Part shown: piece after piece, positions 17,098-25,420 of the stretch
How positions within the stretch are numbered: the first letter of the stretch is position 1
Layout of the letters: each line of letters begins with the position of its first letter
NCBI RefSeq assembly: GCF_015207255.1
Contig: NZ_JADEXG010000012.1
Coordinates: 36,316 to 100,315 of the forward strand
Source of the DNA: Vasconcelosia minhoensis LEGE 07310
Lineage (GTDB): Bacteria; Cyanobacteriota; Cyanobacteriia; Phormidesmidales; Phormidesmidaceae
DNA: 64,000 nt
Reading direction: 5' to 3'
Translations under genes and position numbers: made by a program
The notes under the pieces: generated by a model
The model's input: only the letters and a program-made list of their open reading frames with translations
The model's database searches: none
What the model was told of the DNA's origin: nothing

Positions 17098-17224
17098 AAT
17101 TTTTAAGAATTTTCCCAATCGACGTCGCTAGTGACTATGATTTTTCTGGAGACTTTCAAGATTTCCTAACGTTGTCTGTGCTCAGATTTTTTAAGAATTT
17201 ACCCCATTGCCAAAAGTGACTATG
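17098..17224 (+). repeat. Duplicated leader before the oxidoreductase gene
   Basis: TTTTTAAGAATTT followed by CCC and, 17-20 bases on, AGTGACTATG occurs twice: 17098-17139 and 17187-17224. The second copy contains the ATG used as start. The first copy reads AGTGACTATGATTT and opens only a short frame. It looks like a local duplication of the 5' end of the gene, leaving a decoy start. Confidence 0.55.
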
Positions 17225-19264
17225 GTTCGCCGTCCTATCCGCCGCTATTCAGCTCGTTTCCTAAGTGCTTTGGTTGCAATTTCATCCCTGGCTATCCCTG
17301 GCAGAAGCTCAATCGCAGAAGCTGCGCCGCCGCCGGATGAGACCGTCGAATGCGAGCTGCTGATTGTCGGCAGCGGCCTGGCTGGGGCAGCGACTGCCTA
17401 TGAAAGCCTTTTGGCTGGGCGCACCGTTTGTATGACGGAGCTGACGGACTGGGTCGGCGGACAGATTTCGTCCCAGGGCACCTCGGCCCTGGACGAGGCC
17501 AAACGCCAGCGAGAGCTGCTGTTCTACGCAGCGGGCTACAAGGAACTGCGGCAGCGAATCGAGGAATTCTACGGTCGCCAAAATCCGGGTGGGTGCTGGG
17601 TCAGTGCCTCCTGCTTTTTGCCTCGGGATGCTCACACTATTCTGACTGAGCAGCTGGAGGATGCAGCCGAGGAGGGTGGGGGTGAGCTCAAGTGGTTTCC
17701 CTCAACCGTAGTGAAGGAGCTGGAGCTGAGTCCAGACGGGCGTATGCTGGATGGCGCGATCGCCATCCAGCATACGCCTGCCCCGGGCATCCCACCGCTC
17801 AATACTGAACCGCTATCCCAAACGTTTGAAGACGCCTACCGCTACGAAGATTCCGAGCGATTTACTAAGTCCGTCATTCGCTTTGTCCCACCCGCCGCTG
17901 ACTCAGCGGGTCCGGCAGACTGGTATGTTGTCGAGGCGACGGAAACTGGAGAGATCGTTGCCCTAGCAGGCGTTCCCTACCGGCTCGGGCTGGACCCGCG
18001 CTCCTATCTCAACCCCTCTTCGCCGACGGCGACCGGCGACCCTTACTGCACCCAGGGCTTCACCTACACCTTTGCCATGGAGCGCACCGAGGAGCCCCAG
18101 CCTCAGGATATGCCGTCCTACTATCCCCAGTACGAGCCCTATTTCAGCTACGAGCGTCCCCGAGAGAGCGGCGATTACTTCGACTATGTCTTCACCTATC
18201 GCCGGATTTTGGCCCCCAAGCCGCGCCCCGAGGAAAAAATGTTCGGTGTGTCGGCGGTTAAGCCGGGAGACATCTCCATGCAAAACTGGACCTGGGGCAA
18301 TGACTATCGCCCCGGCACGCCGTTTGACAATCTGGTCTATAACCCTGAACAGCTCGCCCTGACCGGTCAGCTGGAGCCGGGCGGCTGGCTCGGCGGTCTG
18401 CGGGTTGAGTCTCTGGAGAAAGCTGAAGAAAACGCCTATAGCTATTACTATTGGCTGGTCATGGGAGACACCGATTCGCAGCTCGGTGCAGGCGTGAAAG
18501 AGCCCCATCCCAGCCATCGGTTTATTTCTGGCCTAGATGCTCCGATGGGGACGGCCCATGGCCTCTCCAAGTATCCCTACATTCGCGAGGGGCGACGGAT
18601 TGTCGGGCGGCCATCCTACGGCTTTCCCCAGGGCTTTGCGGTGAATGAAATCGACATTTCCCGGGCCGAATACCGCGATCAGTACTACCAAAACACCCTG
18701 AGCCGCTATGACTATCTAAACCTCTGGTGGGCGCTGGCCGGTTTGGAAGCGACCGCCGCGATTGACAACCAAACTGATCCAGCCGACGTCATGCGGCGGA
18801 CCCGCTCCACCATCTACCCCGACGCCGTCGGGATTGCCCAATACGCCATCGACTTTCACCCCTGTCTCACCCTGACCCCGCCGGAAACGCCAGGCAATAC
18901 CGAGCGAGAAAATATTCGCAAGGCTCACGGCCAAGCCTATCCCGGCCAGATTCCGCTGCGGGCGATGATTCCACAGAATATTGATAATCTGCTGGTTGCC
19001 GGTAAATCCATCGCCACCAGCAATATCGCCGCCGCCGCCTACCGGGTCCACTCTTTTGAATGGTCGGTCGGGGCCGCTGCTGGGACGACCATTGACTTTG
19101 TGCTTGACGAAGGCATACTGCCCTATGAGCTCGTCGATCAGCTCCCCAGCCGCGAACCAGAACTGGAAAAGCTCCAACAGCGACTCCAGCAAAACGAAAA
19201 CCCCACGGCTTTCCCCGACACGTCTATCTTTAACCTGGATTGGGAAGATTGGCGAGTTTGGTAA
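17222..19264 (+). CDS. Secreted FAD-dependent oxidoreductase
   Basis: 680 residues from ATG 17222 (the TTG at 17207 only adds five). A twin-basic signal region (MVRRPIRRYSARFLSAL, cleavage after AEA) suggests export, perhaps by the Tat route because the protein binds flavin. The dinucleotide motif CELLIVGSGLAGAATAYE lies near 45, followed by GGQISSQGTSALDE. At the C-terminus NLLVAGKSIATSNIAAAAYR and GAAAGTTIDFVL close the FAD site. This is the FAD_oxidored family whose better-known members include fumarate-reductase-like and precorrin-type proteins; the substrate is unknown. A 33-residue membrane ORF follows on the same strand. Confidence 0.85.
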   Translation: MVRRPIRRYSARFLSALVAISSLAIPGRSSIAEAAPPPDETVECELLIVGSGLAGAATAYESLLAGRTVCMTELTDWVGGQISSQGTSALDEAKRQRELLFYAAGYKELRQRIEEFYGRQNPGGCWVSASCFLPRDAHTILTEQLEDAAEEGGGELKWFPSTVVKELELSPDGRMLDGAIAIQHTPAPGIPPLNTEPLSQTFEDAYRYEDSERFTKSVIRFVPPAADSAGPADWYVVEATETGEIVALAGVPYRLGLDPRSYLNPSSPTATGDPYCTQGFTYTFAMERTEEPQPQDMPSYYPQYEPYFSYERPRESGDYFDYVFTYRRILAPKPRPEEKMFGVSAVKPGDISMQNWTWGNDYRPGTPFDNLVYNPEQLALTGQLEPGGWLGGLRVESLEKAEENAYSYYYWLVMGDTDSQLGAGVKEPHPSHRFISGLDAPMGTAHGLSKYPYIREGRRIVGRPSYGFPQGFAVNEIDISRAEYRDQYYQNTLSRYDYLNLWWALAGLEATAAIDNQTDPADVMRRTRSTIYPDAVGIAQYAIDFHPCLTLTPPETPGNTERENIRKAHGQAYPGQIPLRAMIPQNIDNLLVAGKSIATSNIAAAAYRVHSFEWSVGAAAGTTIDFVLDEGILPYELVDQLPSREPELEKLQQRLQQNENPTAFPDTSIFNLDWEDWRVW

Positions 19265-19286
19265 GCTTCCTGTTAGAAACGGAATT

Positions 19287-19343
19287 CTGATGGATACTCA
19301 GTCAAAAACTGTCCATCAGCTTGGAAGTTGTAGATGCAACTTC
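19287..19343 (+). repeat. Two hairpins before the 33-residue ORF
   Basis: CTGATGGA (19287-19294) pairs with TCCATCAG (19312-19319), and GAAGTTG (19324-19330) pairs with CAACTTC (19337-19343). Neither is followed by a T run, so they could be processing or stability elements between the oxidoreductase and the small ORF. Confidence 0.4.
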
Positions 19344-19366
19344 TCGATTTTGAATGAGGCGTGACT

Positions 19367-19468
19367 ATGGCAGACACGGATAGCTGGCAAAACTGGGTTG
19401 TGGTGATCGGCTATCTATCTTTTACGCTGCTAATCCTGTGGCGAGTTTTGCTGACGCAGCGACGCTAG
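19367..19468 (+). CDS. 33-residue single-pass membrane protein, unknown
   Basis: The frame starts at ATG 19367 with GAGG seven bases upstream and ends at TAG 19466-19468. The product begins MADTDSWQNW, has one helix-length hydrophobic run (VVVIGYLSFTLLILW) and ends in VLLTQRR, so the N-terminus is acidic and the C-terminus positive, the usual topology signal for a small inner or thylakoid membrane protein. It does not match any photosystem or cytochrome small subunit that I can recall. Its stop overlaps the stop of the convergent deaminase gene. Real on design grounds; no homolog comparison was possible. Confidence 0.5.
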   Translation: MADTDSWQNWVVVIGYLSFTLLILWRVLLTQRR

Positions 19469-20826
19469 GGTTGGATGAGCGCGATCGCGGCCTGCCGATG
19501 CCGTGACAGCAGCTGGGTCATATCTACCGTTGTCAGTCTGCCCTGGTCTACCACCCGCTGGCCGTTGATAAAGCTGTAGGCTACCTGGCTAGCGTGACAG
19601 AAAATTAGGGCTGCGACGATATCCTGCTGAGTCCCGGCAAACTCGGGGCGATCAATATCAACGGCGATGAAGTCCGCCGACATCTGGGGAGCTAAGAAAC
19701 CAATGTCGTCTCGCCCCAGTACCCGAGCCCCGCCCCGGGTAGCAATGTCCAGCACCTGGCGGGCAGTCATCGCCCCCGCGTCCTCTTCCCGTACGCGGGC
19801 CACCAGAAACGCCTGGCGAGCCTCCTGGAGCAAATTGGTCGCGTCGTTAGAGGCGGCCCCATCTACGCCCAGGCCCACGGGCACTTGACGAGCCAGCATC
19901 TTACGAATCGGCGCAATGCCGCTAGCCAGCCGCATGTTACTACAGGGGCAGTGAGCGACACCGGTACCCGTCCGACCAAATTTATCGATGGCGTCGTCGC
20001 TCAGCTTGACGCAGTGGGCATGCCAGACATCCTCACCGAGCCAGCCCACCGACTCGGCATATTCGCCGGGGCGCATACCAAACTTTTCTAAGCTATAGCT
20101 GACGTCGGAGCTATTTTCTGCTAGATGTGTATGCAGCCGGACTGCTGGGTAGCGCCGGGCCATCTCTGCCGACTCGCGCATCAGCTCCTGGGTGACAGAA
20201 AAAGGCGAGCAGGGCGCTAGGGTCATCCGCAGCATGGCATGGCGGCTGGCGTCATGGTACTGCTCAATCAGCCGCTCAGAATCTTTGAGCACATCGGCTT
20301 CGTCCTCCACCAGCGAATCCGGTGGCAGACCGCCCTGGCTTTTACCGACGCTCATGCTGCCCCGGCTGGCATGAAAGCGCAGCCCGACTTCCTGCACCGC
20401 CCGAATTTCGTCGTCTAGAGTGCAGTCGTTGGGATACAGGTACAGATGGTCGCTCGCTGTCGTGCAGCCAGACAGGACAAGCTCCGCCGCTGCCAGCTGA
20501 GCGCTGACGAAGAGTCCTTCTGCGGTCAGGTTAGACCAAATCGGATAGAGCGTATCCAGCCAGCCAAACAGGTCGCTATTTTGCGCAGCGGGGACAACGC
20601 GGGTGAGGTTTTGGAAAAAGTGATGGTGAGTGTTGACCAGCCCGGGCAAAACAATATGGCGGTCCTGCAAGTCCAATACTTCGTCAGCCGTAGATGGCAG
20701 CGCCTCGGTCGGCCCAACCTGCTCGATAACGCGATCGCGCACAAACAAAGCCCCATGACGTATTTCACGGCGCTGCTCATCCATCGTAATCAGCGTATGA
20801 ATATTGCGGACGAGCAGAGTAGACAT
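19465..20826 (-). CDS. 8-oxoguanine-deaminase-type amidohydrolase
   Basis: 453 residues of the TRZ/ATZ amidohydrolase superfamily. The metal ligands are visible in GLVNTHHHFFQN, HTHLAENSSD (about 235), HAHCVKL and VGLGVDGAASND. NTHHHFFQ and the Ser/Asp-rich segment after HLAE are features of 8-oxoguanine deaminases, which convert oxidised guanine to urate; other cyclic amidine or triazine substrates are possible. It is divergent from moaE over a 130-base region with repeated CGATAGG elements. Confidence 0.8.
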   Translation of the reverse strand: MSTLLVRNIHTLITMDEQRREIRHGALFVRDRVIEQVGPTEALPSTADEVLDLQDRHIVLPGLVNTHHHFFQNLTRVVPAAQNSDLFGWLDTLYPIWSNLTAEGLFVSAQLAAAELVLSGCTTASDHLYLYPNDCTLDDEIRAVQEVGLRFHASRGSMSVGKSQGGLPPDSLVEDEADVLKDSERLIEQYHDASRHAMLRMTLAPCSPFSVTQELMRESAEMARRYPAVRLHTHLAENSSDVSYSLEKFGMRPGEYAESVGWLGEDVWHAHCVKLSDDAIDKFGRTGTGVAHCPCSNMRLASGIAPIRKMLARQVPVGLGVDGAASNDATNLLQEARQAFLVARVREEDAGAMTARQVLDIATRGGARVLGRDDIGFLAPQMSADFIAVDIDRPEFAGTQQDIVAALIFCHASQVAYSFINGQRVVDQGRLTTVDMTQLLSRHRQAAIALIQP

Positions 20827-20872
20827 AGGCTTCGGAGGTTAGCAATCATCCAGCTATTGGGGCGAACCTTTG

Positions 20873-20920
20873 CCCTATCGGTCACGATAGGGGGCATTCG
20901 CTAGCTTAAGTCACGATAGG
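20873..20920. promoter_or_regulatory. Repeated CGATAGG elements between deaminase and moaE
   Basis: CCCTATCG (20873-20880) and CGATAGGG (20885-20892) make a hairpin with a four-base loop. TCACGATAGG then recurs at 20911-20920, matching 20882-20891. It sits centrally between two divergent starts, so it is a candidate operator; the binding factor is unknown. Confidence 0.4.
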
Positions 20921-20956
20921 CCGATCTAAAGTATTAGAAAGTATACGTAACGACCT

Positions 20957-21445
20957 ATGACCGTTGGCCTTCCTTTCAATCCCAGCATTCAGGCCCGGCC
21001 CAATGCGGACGACCATTTCGCCATCACGTTTGCACCGCTTTCTCTAGAAACGGTCTATCAGCTGGCCGATGATGCGGCCAATGGCGCAGTTGTGGTGATG
21101 AGCGGCATGGTCCGAAACCAGACTGACGGGCTGCCCGTTGTGGCGCTGGAGTATCAGGCCTACGAGCCGATGGCGATGCAGGTATTTCGGCAGATTGCGG
21201 CAGAGATCCGCGATCGCTGGCCGGTCACCCACGTGGTCATCCACCACCGTATTGGTAAGCTCACTGTAGGCGAAATTAGCGTCCTGGTTGCCGTCGGCTG
21301 CCCCCATCGGACGGAAGCTTTTGCCGCCTGTCAGTACGCCATCGATACGCTCAAGCACAATGCCCCCATTTGGAAAAAGGAGCATTGGCAGGACGGTTCC
21401 AGCAGCTGGGTGAATATCGGCGCTTGTGAGCAAGCTGATGAATAG
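20957..21445 (+). CDS. moaE: Molybdopterin synthase catalytic subunit MoaE
   Basis: 162 residues. MSGMVRNQTDGLPV, LEYQAYEPMA, VVIHHRIGKLTVGEISVLV and the active-site lysines in PIWKKEHW identify MoaE, which transfers sulfur from MoaD to precursor Z to make molybdopterin. No moaD or other cofactor gene is adjacent. Confidence 0.94.
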   Translation: MTVGLPFNPSIQARPNADDHFAITFAPLSLETVYQLADDAANGAVVVMSGMVRNQTDGLPVVALEYQAYEPMAMQVFRQIAAEIRDRWPVTHVVIHHRIGKLTVGEISVLVAVGCPHRTEAFAACQYAIDTLKHNAPIWKKEHWQDGSSSWVNIGACEQADE

Positions 21446-21655
21446 TATTTAGGGCTACTAGCATCAGACGATCATGACTGAGGCAATGTGCAAAGTCAGT
21501 TTTAAGATTTGAACCGTCATGGCGCAGTTAAGCTTGGTGATTTCGGCTGTACAGCCGACGGTGGTGTTGTGCTGACAACGTTGTCCATCGACGGCTTGAG
21601 AGATCCTGCCTCAATCTGGGTACGCTGTATATTAAGTGACTTAAGAGATAAGAAG

Positions 21656-21952
21656 ATGCGTAATTATACGGCTGTTTTAGAGGAGACAAACCCCAAAAAA
21701 TTGAGAAGTAATTTTGATGATCTTCCCATCCAACAGTTACTACAAACTTGTCAGATATCGACTCCAATCGTTGATGGCGTGAGGAAACTGATTCTGGAGT
21801 TAGACAACCCCGAGCGGCTGCGATCCCTAAACGGGTGCTTCTCGCAGATTGCGGTGGCGGCACGTGACCTTGGGTTCTACAGCGTGATTTTTCAGTCTGT
21901 TGGCAAACGCTCAATTGAAATCCGCGGGGAGGAAGCGGCTGGGGTGACTTAG
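21656..21952 (+). CDS. Hypothetical protein, low support
   Basis: 98 residues from ATG 21656 (the open frame extends back to a TTG at 21509, but the added part has unlike composition). It begins MRNYTAVLEETNPKKLRSNF and has no motif I know. The DNA is more AT-rich than its neighbours at 21600-21760. A minus-strand frame overlaps it completely, so the call is uncertain; the plus frame has the more protein-like composition. Confidence 0.35.
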   Translation: MRNYTAVLEETNPKKLRSNFDDLPIQQLLQTCQISTPIVDGVRKLILELDNPERLRSLNGCFSQIAVAARDLGFYSVIFQSVGKRSIEIRGEEAAGVT

Positions 21953-21978
21953 GTCGGGGCCATTGCTGCTCTGATTGC

Positions 21979-22764
21979 CTAATATTCAACCACCACCGGC
22001 GTATGATCGCTGGGCTTTTCTAGCCTGCGCGGCTCGACGTCGATAGTGCATTCAGTCGCCCGTTCGTAGAGCGGCGGGGAAAGATAGTGATGGTCAATCC
22101 GCCAGCCCATATTGCGGCGAAAGGCGGCGGTGCGATAGTCCCACCAGCTGTAGTGGCCGCCAGCCTGGGTAAACTTGCGAAAGGCGTCAGCCAAACCCAG
22201 CGAGAGCACGTCGCTCAGGGCCTGACGCTCGATCGGAGAAGACATAATGTGTTTTTCTTTGCCTTCAGGATTGTGAATGTCTTTGTCTTCTAGAGCCACA
22301 TTGAAATCGCCGCAGATATGAAGAGCCGGGTTTTCAGCCAGAAGCTGGGCCAGATACTGCTTCAGCAGGGCCAGCCAGCGTAGCTTATAGCCATATTTTT
22401 CGCTCCCGACCGACGAACCGTTGGGCACGTAGAGGTTGACGATGCGAATGCCGTCCAGCACACCGCTGATCACCCGTTTCTGGTCGTCAAGGTTACCTAC
22501 CGTCTCGGGAGCCAGGACTGCGCTGAAGCCTAGACCAACCGATTCAAGCGGCTGACGGCTAATCAGGGCGACGCCGTTGTAGGACTTTTGACCGTAGATG
22601 TAGGTGTGGTACTCCAGCGCTTCAAACGCCGATTTTGGAAAGTCTGCGTCGATTACCTTGGTTTCCTGGAGGCAGAGCACATCTACGGGATGCGCAGACA
22701 GCCAGTCAGTGACCTGATCCAGGCGAGTACGGACGGAGTTGACGTTCCAGGTGGCAACTTTCAT
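21979..22764 (-). CDS. xthA: Exodeoxyribonuclease III
   Basis: 261 residues. MKVATWNVNSVRTRLDQ, VLCLQETKV, the catalytic ICGDFNVALEDKDIHNP and the terminal PSDHTPVVVEY give all active-site groups of the AP endonuclease/ExoIII family (Glu in LQETK, Asp and Asn in GDFN, Asp-His in SDH). It nicks DNA 5' to abasic sites in base-excision repair. The CDF gene stop/start boundary upstream is only six bases away, suggesting co-transcription. Confidence 0.95.
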   Translation of the reverse strand: MKVATWNVNSVRTRLDQVTDWLSAHPVDVLCLQETKVIDADFPKSAFEALEYHTYIYGQKSYNGVALISRQPLESVGLGFSAVLAPETVGNLDDQKRVISGVLDGIRIVNLYVPNGSSVGSEKYGYKLRWLALLKQYLAQLLAENPALHICGDFNVALEDKDIHNPEGKEKHIMSSPIERQALSDVLSLGLADAFRKFTQAGGHYSWWDYRTAAFRRNMGWRIDHHYLSPPLYERATECTIDVEPRRLEKPSDHTPVVVEY

Positions 22765-22769
22765 AAAAA

Positions 22770-23735
22770 CTAGACTGTACTAGACGAAGCCGGGGGAATC
22801 AGCTCCTGTATTTTAGGCTCTGCACTGCCTGGAACCGGCATGACCGTAGCCGTCATCATTTGAATCACGGTGTCGGTAATGCCAAAGTCCTGCCGCAGCA
22901 TGGATTGAATACTCAGCAGCAGGCCGTCTCGCTGGAGGCCCTGGGCCGTGACTGCTAGCGCCACCGTCAGCGCCACCTGGCCCGGCGCAATCGTCCAGAG
23001 CCGCAGCTGGCTGACGTCCACAACGCCGCCTGTTGCCCGTAAACGATCGCGAATCTGCTCTGAGCTGAGCTGCCGAGGGGCACGCTCCAGCAAAATTTCC
23101 AGACTCTGGCGAATGAGCGGAACCGCGCCGGAGAGAATCAGCCCGGCAACCCCCAATCCAATTACGCCGTCAGCCCAGTACCATTGGAACTGCCAGATCG
23201 CGATCGCGGCCACTGCCACCCCCAGACAGCTCACCGCATCCGCCAGCATATGCAGAAACGCCCCGCGCAGGTTCAGGTCCTGCTCGGCGTGGCGATGGAT
23301 TAAAAAGGCATTGAACCCATTCACGATCAGCCCAACCGCTGCCGTAATCGCCATCGGCCCGCTGAGAATATCAGTCGGGGGCGACTGTACCTGCATCAGC
23401 GCCTCCCAGCCGACCCATAGCCCCACAGCCAGGAGTAAAAGCCCATTGGCCAGAGCAGCCAAAATCTCCACCCGACGGTAGCCAAACGGCGCTTGCTCAG
23501 TTGCAGGCCACTGGGAGACCCAAACGGCAAATAGCGAAAGCCCAATCGCGACCACATCGGCGAGCATATGCCCGGCATCGGCCAGTAAAGACAGGCTATG
23601 GCTTTGCCAGCTCACCCAGAGCTCAATGGCGGAGAAACTACCGACCAGCACCAGCGCCGTCCACAGCGCCCTGAGCTTGCCCGGCACCGCTGCTGGGCTA
23701 CAGTCACAGGCGGCCGAGTGGGAGTGCAAATGCAT
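22770..23735 (-). CDS. Cation diffusion facilitator (zinc exporter type)
   Basis: 321 residues from ATG 23735; the alternative TTG at 23750 adds five residues. The N-terminus is His/Cys rich (MHLHSHSAACDC), followed by six membrane helices. The metal-site motifs LLADAGHMLADV (helix II) and FLHMLADAVSCLG (helix V) are intact, the pattern of ZitB/CzcD-type zinc exporters with H-x-x-x-D sites. The C-terminal cytoplasmic domain is present. Zur is encoded 3.5 kb away, but no shared operon is seen. Confidence 0.92.
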   Translation of the reverse strand: MHLHSHSAACDCSPAAVPGKLRALWTALVLVGSFSAIELWVSWQSHSLSLLADAGHMLADVVAIGLSLFAVWVSQWPATEQAPFGYRRVEILAALANGLLLLAVGLWVGWEALMQVQSPPTDILSGPMAITAAVGLIVNGFNAFLIHRHAEQDLNLRGAFLHMLADAVSCLGVAVAAIAIWQFQWYWADGVIGLGVAGLILSGAVPLIRQSLEILLERAPRQLSSEQIRDRLRATGGVVDVSQLRLWTIAPGQVALTVALAVTAQGLQRDGLLLSIQSMLRQDFGITDTVIQMMTATVMPVPGSAEPKIQELIPPASSSTV

Positions 23736-23835
23736 ATGCGATCGCGGCAAAACAGCTGTCCCATTATCTTCGATAGTGCCTAGTCCTGCAAAATCGCTAA
23801 GATCGACGGGTCTCTACTATTTCTTTTCTATTTTC

Positions 23836-24102
23836 ATGGACGCACCTGAAGGCGAAGCCCTAATCAAAGAAACCTGCCGCCGTATTCGAGTCGCTCGCAA
23901 GCTCTGGGATGCCCACAAAAATGCGGCCTGTCGCCATGAACGAGAAAAAGCCCTAGCGCTCTACAATCAGCTGACGAAAGCCCAGAAAGATCAGATTCCC
24001 CAGCAGCTCAGGGTATGGCTACGCTACCGCAGCGAGAAATACTTTGGCCCTCACCAAACCCCACCGGGCAGCCGCCACCGCTCATCCAAAAAGCGCCGCT
24101 AA
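23836..24102 (+). CDS. Small helical conserved-type protein
   Basis: 88 residues from ATG 23836. The longer frame reads back through the CDF gene region and is not likely coding there. The core ETCRRIRVARKLWDAHKN, REKALALYNQLTKAQKDQIP and LRVWLRYRSEKYFG is charged and helical, with a basic tail ending KKRR. I know the pattern from cyanobacteria but no function. It is divergent from the CDF gene. Confidence 0.6.
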   Translation: MDAPEGEALIKETCRRIRVARKLWDAHKNAACRHEREKALALYNQLTKAQKDQIPQQLRVWLRYRSEKYFGPHQTPPGSRHRSSKKRR

Positions 24103-24194
24103 ATCCCCATCACCGAGTCCCTAACCCAATAAACTCGCTGTAGGGGACGTGGGAACCAAGCCCCTATCCATCTACTCCATCACTCCCCTACCTA

Positions 24195-25271
24195 TTACCC
24201 CACCAGCCCTCGCACAACATCCGCCAGCTTCTGAGCGCTATCAGCTGTAGCCAATCCCTCTGCCGCCGCACCCATCGTAGCCAGCTGAGCGGGTGATTGA
24301 ATCAGCTCTAGCACCATTTCTTGAAGCTGCTCTGCCGATAGCGACGATTGCTGCTGGAGCCGGGCTGCCCCAGCAGAGACAAAGGCCTGAGCGTTGTAGG
24401 TCTGATGGTCCTCCGCCGCGTAGGGATAGGGAATCAGGATAGAGGGCGTGCCGGTAATCGCCAACTCGGTCAGCGTCCCTGCCCCAGCCCGGCTAATCGA
24501 TAGGTTGGCCCGACGAAAAAGCGCTGCCATGTGAGGATAGAAAGGGCGATGAATATACTGCGGATGGCTGAGGCTATTGGCGTCAGGATCGCTGTTGCCA
24601 GTGAGATGTACAATCCAGGCTCCCGCCTCAAACCAGGCAGGAGCGGCCTGACGCACGAGCTGATTGACGGCGACGGCTCCCTGACTGCCGCCAATCACCA
24701 CAATCACGGGAGCATTGTCTGGAATTTCCAAATCTAGGGGCTCAGCGGCTGTGAGGAACTGCGATCTTACTGGTGTACCCACACAAATCGTTTTAGCCTT
24801 GGGTAGATAGCTCGTGGCGGCTTCAAACCCGACGGCAACGATGCTACAGCGGGGGCTGAGCCAGCGAGTCACCTTCCCCGGCAGCGCGTTTGACTCGTGC
24901 AGCACCGTCGGCAGTCCTAACGTGCGGGCAGCAATGATGGCCGGTGCTGCGATATAGCCTCCGGTGGTGAATACAGCCTGGAACCCTCCCCGCTGTAACA
25001 GTCGGCGAATTTGGATAATCGAGCTAAAAAACTGCTGACCCAGTCGCAAGATGCTGAACCCAATCCGGCCCTGCACTCCGCCCATGCGGACCTGGTGCAG
25101 CGGATACTCTTGAGGAACGAGCTCAGTTTCTAATCGGTCTGGAACCCCGAGCCATTCGATGCTGTAGTCGGGGAGCTGCTGGGCCAGCGCGATCGCGGGA
25201 AATAAATGCCCGCCTGTCCCGCTCGCCGCAATCAGCAGCTTGGCTGATGAGGTAGACTGCTTCGCACCCAT
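24195..25271 (-). CDS. murG: UDP-GlcNAc:lipid I transferase MurG
   Basis: 358 residues. LLIAASGTGGHLFPAIALAQ, VFTTGGYIAAPAIIAA, VIGGSQGA, and the C-terminal SRAGAGTLTELAITGTPSIL and PYPYAAEDHQTYNA segments are diagnostic. MurG adds GlcNAc to lipid I on the inner face of the plasma membrane, giving lipid II for peptidoglycan. No mur cluster surrounds it, which is normal in cyanobacteria. Confidence 0.96.
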   Translation of the reverse strand: MGAKQSTSSAKLLIAASGTGGHLFPAIALAQQLPDYSIEWLGVPDRLETELVPQEYPLHQVRMGGVQGRIGFSILRLGQQFFSSIIQIRRLLQRGGFQAVFTTGGYIAAPAIIAARTLGLPTVLHESNALPGKVTRWLSPRCSIVAVGFEAATSYLPKAKTICVGTPVRSQFLTAAEPLDLEIPDNAPVIVVIGGSQGAVAVNQLVRQAAPAWFEAGAWIVHLTGNSDPDANSLSHPQYIHRPFYPHMAALFRRANLSISRAGAGTLTELAITGTPSILIPYPYAAEDHQTYNAQAFVSAGAARLQQQSSLSAEQLQEMVLELIQSPAQLATMGAAAEGLATADSAQKLADVVRGLVG

Positions 25272-25420
25272 AAAATCTCTCGTATTGAGCTGACTAGCCT
25301 ATCACGACCAGACTTTTCAAGTCTTCAATCGCAGGCCTACACGAGTTTTCCTATTCAGGTTAACGTGGGTTTAGATATAATCCGCTGTTAGCCGAAAACT
25401 GTACCTTAGGATCCCGAATT

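Noticed and set aside
17963..18517. 184-residue minus ORF inside the FAD oxidoreductase gene
   Set aside because: Shadow frame opposite a clear flavoprotein; low-complexity Ile/Gly/Ala composition.
21528..21989. 153-residue minus ORF overlapping the 21656-21952 hypothetical
   Set aside because: Pro/Gln/Ser/Arg-rich with no recognisable domain; the plus frame is the better candidate.
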